Assembly: GCA_900128395.1 (NCBI GenBank)
Contig: LT649418.1
Span: 1 to 27,427, forward strand
Direction: 5' to 3'
From: Stramenopiles sp. TOSAG23-2
Taxonomy: Eukaryota; Sar
DNA length: 27,427 bases
The notes beneath the pieces were generated by a model. That model saw only the letters and a list, made by a program, of their open reading frames with translations. It was not told where the DNA came from and searched no databases. Position numbers and translations under genes: made by a program. Positions 18,940 to 27,167 of this stretch are shown piece by piece. How positions within the stretch are numbered: position 1 is the stretch's first letter; each line of letters opens with the position of its first letter.

Positions 18940-20595
18940 TTACTCTTCCTCGTCGTCTACCCTATTGTTGTTAAATGATTTAACATTCTGTGAATGATGA
19001 TCATCTAATATGGCACAAAAATTATCAAATGATATACGATTCCCATCTACACTTCTCTCCTTTATCATCGCGGATAGTTCATCTGTTGCATGTGCTGGTG
19101 TGTTTTTAAATAATGTTTCAAAATCACTAATATCAATATATCCTGTATTTTCTTTATCCATCAACTTAAACGCTTCCTTTAAACGATCTTTTGCATGAAG
19201 TAAATGATGATCCATCGTTGCAGCTAAAAACTCAGTATATGATAAACTTTCCTCCTCATGACCATCAGTCACAATTGAATGAAAAAGTTCATGTATATTT
19301 GTTTTTGTTATTTTATCTGCATGGCCTTCTTTAATAATTTTACTTAAATCTTTCCATGATATTCTACCATCGTTTTCCGTATCTATTTCCACAAATGTTT
19401 TTCTTAAATTTAAGATATCCTCTTGATGCAATGCTGCTGCTAAGACGGTCATCGCTGCTTTTTCCATCTTATCAGCATTTGCAAAATATTGCATTCGTTT
19501 TAATAATTCAGCATCAAATTCTTCATCATCAGTAAGAGTATATTTACGTTTATTTTTGTTGCCCTTCTTATCATCTTCCTCTTGATCATCTTCGAAATCA
19601 TTGTCCTTACTTGTAGTAAACCATGTATGTGATAACAAATGACTTACTCCTAAACGCTCTTTTGCATCTGGGTTTAAAACACAATCTAAAAAATCTTTTG
19701 CATCATCGCTAATTTTGTTTTTCCAAAACTTTTCTGTATAATGACGTTGATACGAACGACCCATTTTACTATTTAAACTTACACAATCATGACCTTTTCG
19801 TTTAAATGGCATTTTTCCCGATAATAAACAAAATGTTATAACACCTATGGACCAAACGTCAACTTCACTGCCATATGATGATGTTTCACCTAAATGTGTA
19901 CGTTGAATTTCCGGTGCAACAAACCCTGGTGTGCCAAGAAATTGCTTCATACCCCTGACATGATCATGGTCATTGTAATATCGTTTTGACAATCCAAAAT
20001 CAATTAATTTCATATCTAATCCATCACCAGTAAATAACCAATTATCCATTTTTATATCACGATGACAAATATTATTTTGATGTACATAATAAATAGCGGT
20101 GCACATTTGTTTCACAATATCCCTGGCATCATCTTCTACGTAACAATGCCTAGGTCTATCTGCGGATATCAATTGGTGCAATAAATCCCCACCAGCACAA
20201 AGCTCGCTGACCATGTACAAATAATGCTCATCTTCATAACTAGCAATTAATTTCACAACATTTGGATGGTCCAGTTCACTTAATAAATGTATTTCTTTTT
20301 TCAACGATTTTATATTACGTATTAACTTTTTATTGACACTTTTTAAAGCTACCATTTCATTCGTCACTTTATGCTTTACTTTTAACACGCTACCTGTCAT
20401 ACCTTCACCTAATACTACATCATCTTCCCCAAAGTCTATAAATTCACTTATATGTTGCCTACTTTTTAACGTATAAATATTTTTAACACTTGCAAGTGGA
20501 TTATGCATTTTATTATTATTATGTGTAGTATTTTTCATTTCTTGGTTGCCATTAGAATTACTATCCACACTGTTTACAGATGCACATATTCCCAT
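18940..20595 (-). CDS. Calcium-dependent protein kinase (CDPK)
   Basis: The 551-residue Ser/Thr kinase starts MGICASVNS, giving myristoylation at G2 and palmitoylation at C4, so it should be membrane-attached. The kinase domain runs from about 53 to 326. It shows the glycine loop GEGMTG (63-68), lysine K85, gatekeeper S130 just before hinge E131, catalytic HRD (D180), DFG (D199) and APE (228-230). An acidic/basic low-complexity insertion (about 331-360) precedes the junction helix (about 363-400), which normally blocks the kinase without calcium. Four EF-hands follow: loop 1 DTENDGRISWKD (405-416), a divergent loop 2 around 443-455, loop 3 DKENTGYIDISD (480-491), and a degenerate loop 4 around 514-525. 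Only loops 1 and 3 look fully able to bind calcium, and both end in Asp rather than Glu. CDPKs occur in plants, green algae, alveolates and other protists but not in animals or fungi. Confidence 0.95.
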   Translation of the reverse strand: MGICASVNSVDSNSNGNQEMKNTTHNNNKMHNPLASVKNIYTLKSRQHISEFIDFGEDDVVLGEGMTGSVLKVKHKVTNEMVALKSVNKKLIRNIKSLKKEIHLLSELDHPNVVKLIASYEDEHYLYMVSELCAGGDLLHQLISADRPRHCYVEDDARDIVKQMCTAIYYVHQNNICHRDIKMDNWLFTGDGLDMKLIDFGLSKRYYNDHDHVRGMKQFLGTPGFVAPEIQRTHLGETSSYGSEVDVWSIGVITFCLLSGKMPFKRKGHDCVSLNSKMGRSYQRHYTEKFWKNKISDDAKDFLDCVLNPDAKERLGVSHLLSHTWFTTSKDNDFEDDQEEDDKKGNKNKRKYTLTDDEEFDAELLKRMQYFANADKMEKAAMTVLAAALHQEDILNLRKTFVEIDTENDGRISWKDLSKIIKEGHADKITKTNIHELFHSIVTDGHEEESLSYTEFLAATMDHHLLHAKDRLKEAFKLMDKENTGYIDISDFETLFKNTPAHATDELSAMIKERSVDGNRISFDNFCAILDDHHSQNVKSFNNNRVDDEEE

Positions 20596-21120
20596 CTTTA
20601 CAACTTTACTGCCTCTCTATTCTATAATCTATCTATATCTCTATATAATGTGTATATCTATATATATATATACGTTGTATGATATATATTTTTTATGGAT
20701 AATCTCTTTGTACTCGGTCCCTTCACACCAATGGTGTCACGTCTTCTACGTTTTGCTTCTCTCCTTTTAAAAATGAAGCAAGGAGTGAAGCGGTTAATCA
20801 CTTTGTATGAGATGAATATATAACATACAGGATTTATAATAAATAATATAAGTTTAAGTTTTTGAATGAAGAAAAAAATAGCATGAAATTAAAATATTAT
20901 AGTGGTGCTTTTAAAATATTATAAATACACTATGTTTGACGACTCTCTCTCTCTCTAAGATATTCAAATCTAAAATGTAATATTTGATGATGATAATATC
21001 TATAAAGTTATTCTTCTTTCCTCTATTTCTATCTATCGGACTATATAAATATACATATATATATATATAATATACATTTTGTTGATCATCTCTTTCTCTC
21101 GATGATTTTATTATATTATA
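20596..21120. other. Spacer between two minus-strand genes
   Basis: The 525 bases hold the CDPK promoter and the 3' flank of the ADP-ribosylglycohydrolase-like gene. They include TATATA runs near 20655-20670, a (CT)7 tract at 20943-20956, and another TA run near 21055-21068. I see no gene. Confidence 0.5.
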
Positions 21121-22443
21121 TTATGCTAAATTTGCTTGGATTGCTTTGGTAGCTTCATCTTTTTTATTGAATTTATTTTTGTAATCATCTGGTACACCAT
21201 ATGCTGCACCGTAAATTGCACCAAGAGCAATAGCACGACTACTACAATCACCATTCAACATGATGTTTTCTCTCATAGCTTCTTCATAAGTATTACACTT
21301 TAAGCATATTGAAATCGTAGCAACAAATGCATGTGGATTCATACATCCAAGTGATATATGTGCTTTTTCAGGATTACCAGTCATCATAACACCATGATCA
21401 TGTTGCGAGTCTTGTACATTCTTGTCCAAGTTTGATTTAACAAAATCATAAGAAAATTTAATACTTCCTTTATTCTCCGGATCTTCTTGATTTTCTGGTA
21501 ATGCAGCTACTTCTTCAACTGCATCTTTAATACTTTTTCCATCTCTTGCAATTCTTAAAATAACTCTTCCATAAAAACGTGTTGTTTTAATAGCTTTTCC
21601 ATAATCGCAATTATACATTAATTTTACCATTGTTTCCAAATTTTTCATGATCATTTCTTCATCCTCATTTAATCCAAAACGAGTTAAACATGGCATAATT
21701 TTACCATTGCATTCTGCCATTGTACTGTCAGCACCAATGTTTGGATATGTTTTTTGCAATTCAGCTTTTTCCTCTGCGGCTTTTTGTTTTTCAGCTTTTT
21801 TTGCATCATCATCACCTTCTTCCTCTTTGATTGGATGTGGTTTTCCTTCATAGTGCATGCAAAAGTCTTTCAATGCGTGTGTTCTATAACCTTTGTACGG
21901 TTGCAAAGAATCGTAATAAAGTTTGGCCAATGCCATTGGATCAGCAATTTCTTTGGTTTTATCAAGCCCTGCAGTATGAGCAAAATGCATAAGACTGTAA
22001 TCGCCTGAAGGGCACATATCACCAAAGTTGTAATATCCTGGGAATGCAGATTTTTCAACAGTCCAACCGTACATAGGATCAAAGCCTAATGTTGTATGCG
22101 CTTTTGTCCAATCCGCCTTTGCTTTTTCTGTGTCACTATGAAAAAAAAGGCATGATGGATCTGGAAAAAAATTAGGTTCCGTGTCACCAATCAATTTTTT
22201 TAAATGTTCTCTGTTGTAAAACCATTCTAAAGGCATTGCGCATGCGCTACCAACAAGACTACCCATGGCGGCGTTGCCTAATTTTTCAGTAATTGTTTGC
22301 TGCCTTAATAATTTTCGTAACCTTATCACTTCATCCTTTGCATTTTCAGCTGTCACATCAGATGCATCCCCAGGCTTTTGTAATTCTTCTTGTACAATTG
22401 CTGAAGAGAAAGTTGGTTGTGTTGTTGAAGCTCCTGCACCCAT
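21121..22443 (-). CDS. ADP-ribosylglycohydrolase/J1-crystallin-like protein
   Basis: The 440-residue product has the all-helical ADP-ribosylglycohydrolase fold signature. It shows KLGNAAMGSLVGSACAMPLEW near the N-terminus, SGDYSLMHFAHTAG where the first metal motif belongs (D148, S150), and NGDCSSRAIALGAIYGAAYG where the usual GGDTDT motif lies (D399, C400, S401, S402). Family enzymes remove ADP-ribose using two magnesium ions. Here the second Asp of each motif is replaced (by Tyr and by Ser), so hydrolase activity is uncertain. PLEW with GD-x-(S/T)-L is the pattern of the J1-crystallin-like branch. A Lys/Glu-rich insertion lies at about 200-235 (KEEEGDDDAKKAEKQ). The start MGAGAST fits the N-myristoylation rule (G2, S6). 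It lies upstream of and on the same strand as the CDPK, which also has an acylation start. Confidence 0.8.
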   Translation of the reverse strand: MGAGASTTQPTFSSAIVQEELQKPGDASDVTAENAKDEVIRLRKLLRQQTITEKLGNAAMGSLVGSACAMPLEWFYNREHLKKLIGDTEPNFFPDPSCLFFHSDTEKAKADWTKAHTTLGFDPMYGWTVEKSAFPGYYNFGDMCPSGDYSLMHFAHTAGLDKTKEIADPMALAKLYYDSLQPYKGYRTHALKDFCMHYEGKPHPIKEEEGDDDAKKAEKQKAAEEKAELQKTYPNIGADSTMAECNGKIMPCLTRFGLNEDEEMIMKNLETMVKLMYNCDYGKAIKTTRFYGRVILRIARDGKSIKDAVEEVAALPENQEDPENKGSIKFSYDFVKSNLDKNVQDSQHDHGVMMTGNPEKAHISLGCMNPHAFVATISICLKCNTYEEAMRENIMLNGDCSSRAIALGAIYGAAYGVPDDYKNKFNKKDEATKAIQANLA

Positions 22444-23067
22444 ATTTTAATTAATTTGTTATTGTTGTTGTATAAAATTTGTATATATTTTGTTATTCTA
22501 TTAATATTATTATTATATATATATATATAATTGAATGTTTTCTATGATGTACATATATGTCTATGTCCATCTACACACACACACACTAATATTAGAATAT
22601 ATATTTTTCTCGATCTAGAACAGGATATAGAATATGTTGTGTACAACAGTATTGGTGGTAGTCTATACTGTGTACCTGCTGTATTTTATTATATATGATG
22701 ACTCATTCATCCACCACCGACGTCAGCATGTCAGTCCAGCAGTCGTCAGATGATTAACAGATTTGCTATACAGTAGACTATGGAAATACTGTTCTCTCTG
22801 GAAAGATCTGTGCTATTTGTAGAACCCTAACATTAACATGAAAATAACAAAAAGCTTTTTTATTAGTTGTACAGAGTTATACTTGTTATAATGACGCTCC
22901 TATAATATCGTCCTATATCGTTAAAGCACTATTTGTGCATTGTTGAATTTGTTTAATAATCGCTTCGGCTTTTGCTGCATGATAATTTTTACCTGGTGGT
23001 GGTAATCCATGTTGCTTATTATTATTATTATATAACTCAGATAACTGACTGATTGATTAAATGTTGT
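22444..23067. other. Spacer upstream of ADP-ribosylglycohydrolase-like gene
   Basis: This is mostly AT-rich DNA with a TA tract (about 22516-22530) and a CA tract (22572-22586). AACCCTAA (22823-22830) resembles a plant telo-box. A 47-codon minus-strand frame without ATG (22913-23056) has a protein-like stretch and is described as a finding. There is no complete gene. Confidence 0.45.
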
Positions 23068-23436
23068 ATGATCGTCATTGCTGTTATTTTTCAGTGTACA
23101 TTTAATACTATCATCCAAGCACAATCATACATTGGACAAACAAAAAGCACAATCAAGAAAAGGTTCAAAAATAGCTTAAATGGAAGAAGTGCCTGTTATA
23201 TTTTTGTTGCAGCTCTACATGTTTATGGTGCTAAAATGTGGAACTTAAGAATTAGGAACTATGACAGGAAAATGCTAACAAATATGGAAGATCATTATAT
23301 ATCAAGTGAACAAACATTACATCCTGAAATACATATAAAATATTATGGAGTTGGATTCATGAATCAATACAAGAGACTGCACCTTCAGCACCACCATCAC
23401 CACCTGAGTTTTATGATGTTAAAGCAAAATGAATAA
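23068..23436 (+). pseudogene. GIY-YIG endonuclease-like fragment
   Basis: The frame contains SYIGQTKSTIKKRF (from 23125), then a helical stretch with LHVYGAKMWNL, an acidic NMEDHYI (catalytic-type Glu at 23287) and QTLHPE followed by YYGVG. This order (YIG, Arg, YG, Glu, T-x-x-P, GG) is that of GIY-YIG nucleases found in homing endonucleases and mobile elements. The first half (the GIY strand) is missing or lies in an upstream exon: a good splice acceptor (TTATTTTTCAG) ends at 23094, directly before the conserved frame. The frame ends at 23434-23436 in a His-rich run. A second, Pro-rich frame (from about 23350, ETAPSAPPSPPEFYDVKAK) looks more protein-like there, suggesting a frameshift. I read this as a decayed mobile-element or endonuclease gene. 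Confidence 0.45.
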
Positions 23437-23684
23437 TTGCTTCCAATGTCAAGATGTGGCAGGCAATATCAAAAGAGTGCTGGACAAATTTGTTATAACC
23501 GCCTGAAAAATGGCATTGATATAAATACTATGGGACAAAAAAATTTATTTGTTGCAAGACGAAAAGGAGATTTTAAACGGAAAATTGTGGAATGGGGCTT
23601 TGGCCATTCAGTATTAGCTGCATGCGATGTATGGAGGATAATCAATATATTAAAAGATAACACTGCTAACTAAAATATAAATAG
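23437..23684 (+). pseudogene. Possible continuation of the decayed element
   Basis: One frame (23437-23673) has no ATG start but runs 78 codons with moderately protein-like content, including NLFVARRKGDFKRKIVEWG. Other frames also show short protein-like pieces (KMWQAISKECWTN at about 23440-23485). Frame switching of this kind fits a degraded coding region continuing from the GIY-YIG-like part. I do not recognise a family. Confidence 0.25.
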
Positions 23685-23870
23685 GATGGTCCGATAAGGA
23701 CAAATGATAAGCATCTAAATCAGTTTCTATCAGTAACATGGAACCTAATGTGTAGAGGTATCAACACTGAGCATCTGAAATTGCAGCACTATCCGCATTT
23801 AATCAATAAAGTCCAAGATAAAAACCACAAAATTTTAGGTAGTACAACAGACCAGCGGCGCCTTGCATGA
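23685..23870 (+). pseudogene. Crypton/DUF3504-like recombinase fragment
   Basis: A 61-codon frame between stops contains NQFLSVTWNLMCRGINTEHL (near 23715-23775). The WNLMCR-x-(I/N)-N-T pattern is the start of the catalytic region in tyrosine-recombinase-like DUF3504/Crypton proteins as I remember them. The catalytic Arg could be the one after MC. The rest of the domain is missing, so this is a relic. The identification rests on one motif and is tentative. Confidence 0.3.
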
Positions 23871-24303
23871 AGTAGAGTTAACTATGCATTCAAATTATGT
23901 AATTGTGTCAACAATGGGGTTGTTGATGACACCACTGTTACATGACCATTTCTTCAATATTTTTGTGGATGAAAGAAAATTGGAGGTTTTGCAAAAAGCA
24001 GAAAGGATCTAGAAAATATCATAAAATTTAGGCTTTAGGCCTAACATACCATTAGGAAAACCTTAACCTTTACCTTTTAAAAACATCAGATGAACCTCAT
24101 TTGTACTGTGTATTATTGAAATTATACCAGTATATATTATTGTACCGCGGCGGAAAGGTTTTTCAAAAATGTATTAACTTTTGTAGAAAACAAAATAATA
24201 ATACAGTAGAGGAGTGATAAGATCAATCATAATACAATCAATAACATTGATAAATACAAAGCTAATTATATTAATTAAATACATCATTTCAATAATAAAA
24301 ACC
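23871..24303. other. Non-coding or decayed stretch upstream of the protease gene
   Basis: This is 433 bases with many stops in every frame. Short pieces in the frame of the recombinase-like fragment continue to about 24030 (for example FAKSRKDLENIIKFR), suggesting more decayed coding DNA. The last 150 bases should hold the promoter of the protease gene. In-frame codons exist before 24304 but no earlier ATG. Confidence 0.4.
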
Positions 24304-25801
24304 ATGAAATTAATCACACTGATTACAATAGTTCTTGCTACTTCAGCATTAACTGTTGTAGTAGAAGGTAAAAAAACAAAATGGCATCAGTTAAAATCAT
24401 ATAATTTTAAACAATATCAACAAGAATTTAATAAAGTATATGAAAGTGAAACAGAAAAAATATTCCGTAAACATATATTCCAACAACGTTTGAAAATTAT
24501 CATTGCTCATAATGATGATTCATCACAAACATACAAACGAGGCGTGAATCATTTTACTGATCATACACCAGAGGAATTAAAACAATCACGTGGTTTGCAT
24601 AAAGGATTATTATATCAAGGACATCAAGAGAGAAGGAAATTACAATCCATGAAAGTAATAAATTCTACAAACTCATTGCCAGATTCAGTTGATTGGAGAA
24701 CTAAAAATGTTCTAACACCAATTAAAAATCAAGGTGAATGTGGATCGTGCTGGACATTTGCCTCTACTGAAACGTTAGAATCACATACTGCTATCAAAAC
24801 AGGCATTTTACAAGAGTTAAGTGAACAATTTATTTTAGGTAAGTACATTTGTTAAGATATATATATATATCACAGTTTCCTCTGTTTGGATGCTTTTTTC
24901 CCCTTCCCTGATACAATTGTTTCCAATGCGCATACTATATATATATATCAATAAGGGTTATATTTCCCCATGTAAATATAAGCCAATAATTAATATGCAA
25001 GACAAAAGACTCTGATGATCAACACTTTAAAGGGATACTTAAGATGTGTCAATCATCTTTTTTATTATTGGATAGTGTTGAAACATATATTTTATAAATA
25101 AAAAAACTACAACTGATTTAAAAACCGCCTTACTATATAAAATAAATGAAGCCGTTTTCTAACAATGTACACATTGTATTTTAGACTGCACACCAAATCC
25201 AAAACAATGTGGAGGTACAGGCGGTTGTGCAGGCGGTACTGCAGAATTAGCATATACACGATTAAAGGAACTTGGTGGTATGCCATCTGAATATACTTAT
25301 CCATACATTAGTGGGACTGGTAAAGCAGGCACATGTCATGGTGTTCCTTTAAAACCAGCAACCCCTCATACTGGAGTACCAATGGCCTCAGCAACATTAA
25401 AAGGCCACGTGTCAATTACATCAAACTCATATTCTGCTGTTATGGATGGTATTGCAAATATTGGCCCATTAGCTGTATCGGTAGATGCTGGTGCTTGGCA
25501 CGATTATGAAACTGGAGTATTCTCTGGTGGAAATCAAACCTCACCAACATTGGATCATCTTGTACAACTTGTTGGGTATGGTACAGATAAAGAATTAGGT
25601 GACTACTGGATCATACGAAATAGCTGGACACCATTATGGGGAGAGAAAGGCTTTATGCTTTTGAAGCGATTCACTGATGGAGATCATTGTGGAATTGATG
25701 TAAATCCACTTGATGGCAATGGATGTAAAGGCGGCCCACCAACAGTTAAAGTATGTGGTCAAAATGGAGTATTATATGATGCCGTATATCCATTGGTTTA
25801 A
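24304..25801 (+). CDS. Papain-family (C1A, cathepsin-like) cysteine protease, spliced
   Basis: Exon 1 is 24304-24838 and exon 2 is 25185-25801, giving 383 residues. The start ATG opens a signal peptide (about residues 1-22), so the enzyme is secreted or lysosomal. An I29 propeptide with ERFNIN-like spacing follows, then GVNHFTDHTPEEL. The mature domain begins near LPDSVDWRTKN. Active-site residues are all present: Q143 and C149 in QGECGSCW, H303 in LDHLVQLVGYG, and N324 in IIRNSWTPLWGEKG. The DCTPNPKQ-GGC-GG cysteine cluster spans the splice junction. The His motif has Leu-Asp where family members commonly have Asn before His, a small change. The protein most resembles cathepsin L/P-type digestive proteases. 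Joining the exons restores the family alignment exactly, which is strong support for the intron. Confidence 0.95.
24839..25184 (+). other. Spliceosomal intron in the cysteine protease gene
   Basis: The 346-base phase-1 intron starts GTAAGT and ends TTTTAG. It splits the Asp codon of the conserved FILDC segment. The intron is AT-rich and contains stops in the exon frame from the start, so it cannot be read through to give the full enzyme. It is the only well-supported intron in the window. Confidence 0.92.
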
Positions 25802-26143
25802 GCGAATGATAATGGGGGGGTAAAATTATACACACGCATGTACACAATTTAATACGACACTTGTACAATAACGAAAAAGTGTAATATTTAAATATATATA
25901 CACGAGTTAAATATTTTTGTTCTTTTTGTATTTTTTTAATAAAATCCATCTCATGTGCTCATCATGATGTATATTATGTGTCACATATTTAATAAAACAT
26001 TAAATATAACAAAATATGTGTTTTCTCTTTTACGAGCGTATAATTTTTTTTAATACGAATATAATTTTAAAAATAAAACGCACTTAAAATTCTTCATATC
26101 ATATGATACTTCGTTAAAATAAACACACACACTACTTTTCGTA
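25802..26143. other. Convergent 3' spacer
   Basis: The 342 bases lie between the stops of the protease and EF-hand genes. AATAAA sequences at 25938-25943 and 25991-25996 could be poly(A) signals for the protease transcript. A G7 run lies just after the stop (about 25814-25820). There is no gene here. Confidence 0.5.
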
Positions 26144-26566
26144 TTAAATATTTTCAAAAATTGCATGCTCAACCGTTTCAATAAAAGCCATTAAAATAAC
26201 ATGCAAGCTGCTTCTACGTTTCCATTTCTTACGATCTTTTTTATCCACTTTCATACCTTGTAACACAAAATTGACAACTTCAGTTATTTCAGCTAACATA
26301 TCATTATTCTTATCCAAGTACGCTAAAAACTTTTTCGCATCCTTTTTCTTTATATCTTTACCAGTTAAAAATTTAACCATATTTGTAAATTCTACTTGAT
26401 TTAAAACGTTATCTTTATCAACATCAAATTTATGCCAAATCTTTTCAAAATAGTCTTGAACGAAAAACTTTGCATTTTCTTTTTCTACAGCTTCTATGAA
26501 ATTCATCAATACAGAGTGCAACGGAGATTTGTTTCTCCATGATTTTCTATTTACTTTTTTCACCAA
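26144..26566 (-). CDS. EF-hand pair protein, probably 3' part of a frameshifted gene
   Basis: The frame encodes about 140 residues but has no ATG at its 5' end. It opens just after three overlapping-frame TGA stops, and the first Met is 20 residues in. Two EF-hand loops are intact: DVDKDNVLNQVE and DKNNDMLAEITE, each with acidic residues at 1, 5 and 12. A repeated segment flanks the EF pair: RKSWRNKSPLHSVLMNFIEA before it and RKKWKRRSSLHVILMAFIET after it. The frame overlaps by 7 bases the end of the upstream WW-type frame on the same strand and is offset by one base. The first residues (KKVNRKSW) would fit the continuation of the upstream WW domain. I therefore think both belong to one gene. 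Calcium binding is expected; the partner is unknown. Confidence 0.7.
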   Translation of the reverse strand: MVKKVNRKSWRNKSPLHSVLMNFIEAVEKENAKFFVQDYFEKIWHKFDVDKDNVLNQVEFTNMVKFLTGKDIKKKDAKKFLAYLDKNNDMLAEITEVVNFVLQGMKVDKKDRKKWKRRSSLHVILMAFIETVEHAIFENI

Positions 26567-27167
26567 CCTTCATCATCAACAATCATCTCCCATCCCTCTG
26601 GAACAGGAGCAAATAATGAATCTCGTCCTATATATATTAAATCTGGATGTGCTTTTGTATCTATACCTAAATATTTACAATGTTCCATGATCGCCATTTT
26701 ATAATTTTTATCTGTATTCCATAATGGGTCATTAATTAAATTATTCTTATTTTTATTATTACCGCCGTAAAATTTATTGATTTTTGGTTGAAACGTACAT
26801 TCTTCCTCTATACTTTCATCTGCTTGTTTCTTCTTTAACTTTGCCAAACGTTTCAATTTTTTTTTCTTCCATTTTACAGTACGCTTATATAATTTTGCAC
26901 TCATCTTGCCATTGATTGTTGTGGATTGATATGCTTGTTTTTCCTCATTTGTCCATCCATCTATATATCCGGATATGAATTTCTTTTTTATAATATTGTC
27001 AAATAAAGTCAATTCTATATAAGAAATGTGTGTGCAAGTTGCAAGTTAATTATTCTATTTTTGGCAAGAGATCAACAGCTCAGCATGATGATGACAAAAA
27101 TGGGCAAAATGCTAAATCAACGATAATTATATTCTAAATTACCTTTTAAGTATAAATTATGTGTCAT
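26560..27167 (-). CDS. CEP164-like WW-region protein, N-terminal part, probable mini first exon
   Basis: The main frame (27014 down to 26560) ends with EHCKYLGIDTKAHPDLIYIG, then RDSLFAPVPEGWEM and a stop right after DDEGW. This closely follows the N-terminal region of CEP164, where a Y-x-x-x-LGID, P-x-L, AP(L/V)P-x-GW pattern leads into a WW domain. Here the WW domain is cut off after its first Trp. An ECTFQPKINK motif and a Lys-rich helix come earlier. The main frame has no ATG at its 5' end. A 25-base exon at 27143-27167 beginning ATG (MTHNLYLK) joins in frame across a 128-base GT-AG intron (27015-27142). CEP164 acts at centriole distal appendages in cilium formation, so a basal-body role is inferred. 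The early stop is probably a frameshift, since the matching sequence continues in the next frame. Confidence 0.6.
27015..27142 (-). other. Putative intron in the WW-region gene
   Basis: On the minus strand, AAAAG is followed by GTAATT at 27142, and a pyrimidine-containing TTTCTTATATAG ends at 27015. Removing the 128 bases joins a short ATG exon in frame to the main exon, which otherwise lacks a start codon. An in-frame TAA (27046-27048) blocks reading through. Confidence 0.5.

Noticed and set aside
22659-22780. Imperfect inverted repeat TAGTCTATACTGT / ACAGTAGACTA about 110 bases apart, considered as a small transposon
   Set aside because: The arms mismatch by two bases, there is no target-site duplication I can see, and the interior has no recognisable content.
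23053-23067. TTG at 23053 as start of the GIY-YIG-like frame
   Set aside because: Nuclear eukaryotic genes rarely use TTG. A splice acceptor at 23094 or ATG at 23068 are better explanations.
24214-24303. Extended N-terminus of the cysteine protease starting at GTG 24214
   Set aside because: ATG at 24304 starts directly at a normal signal peptide; the upstream 30 codons begin with GTG and are Ile-rich background.
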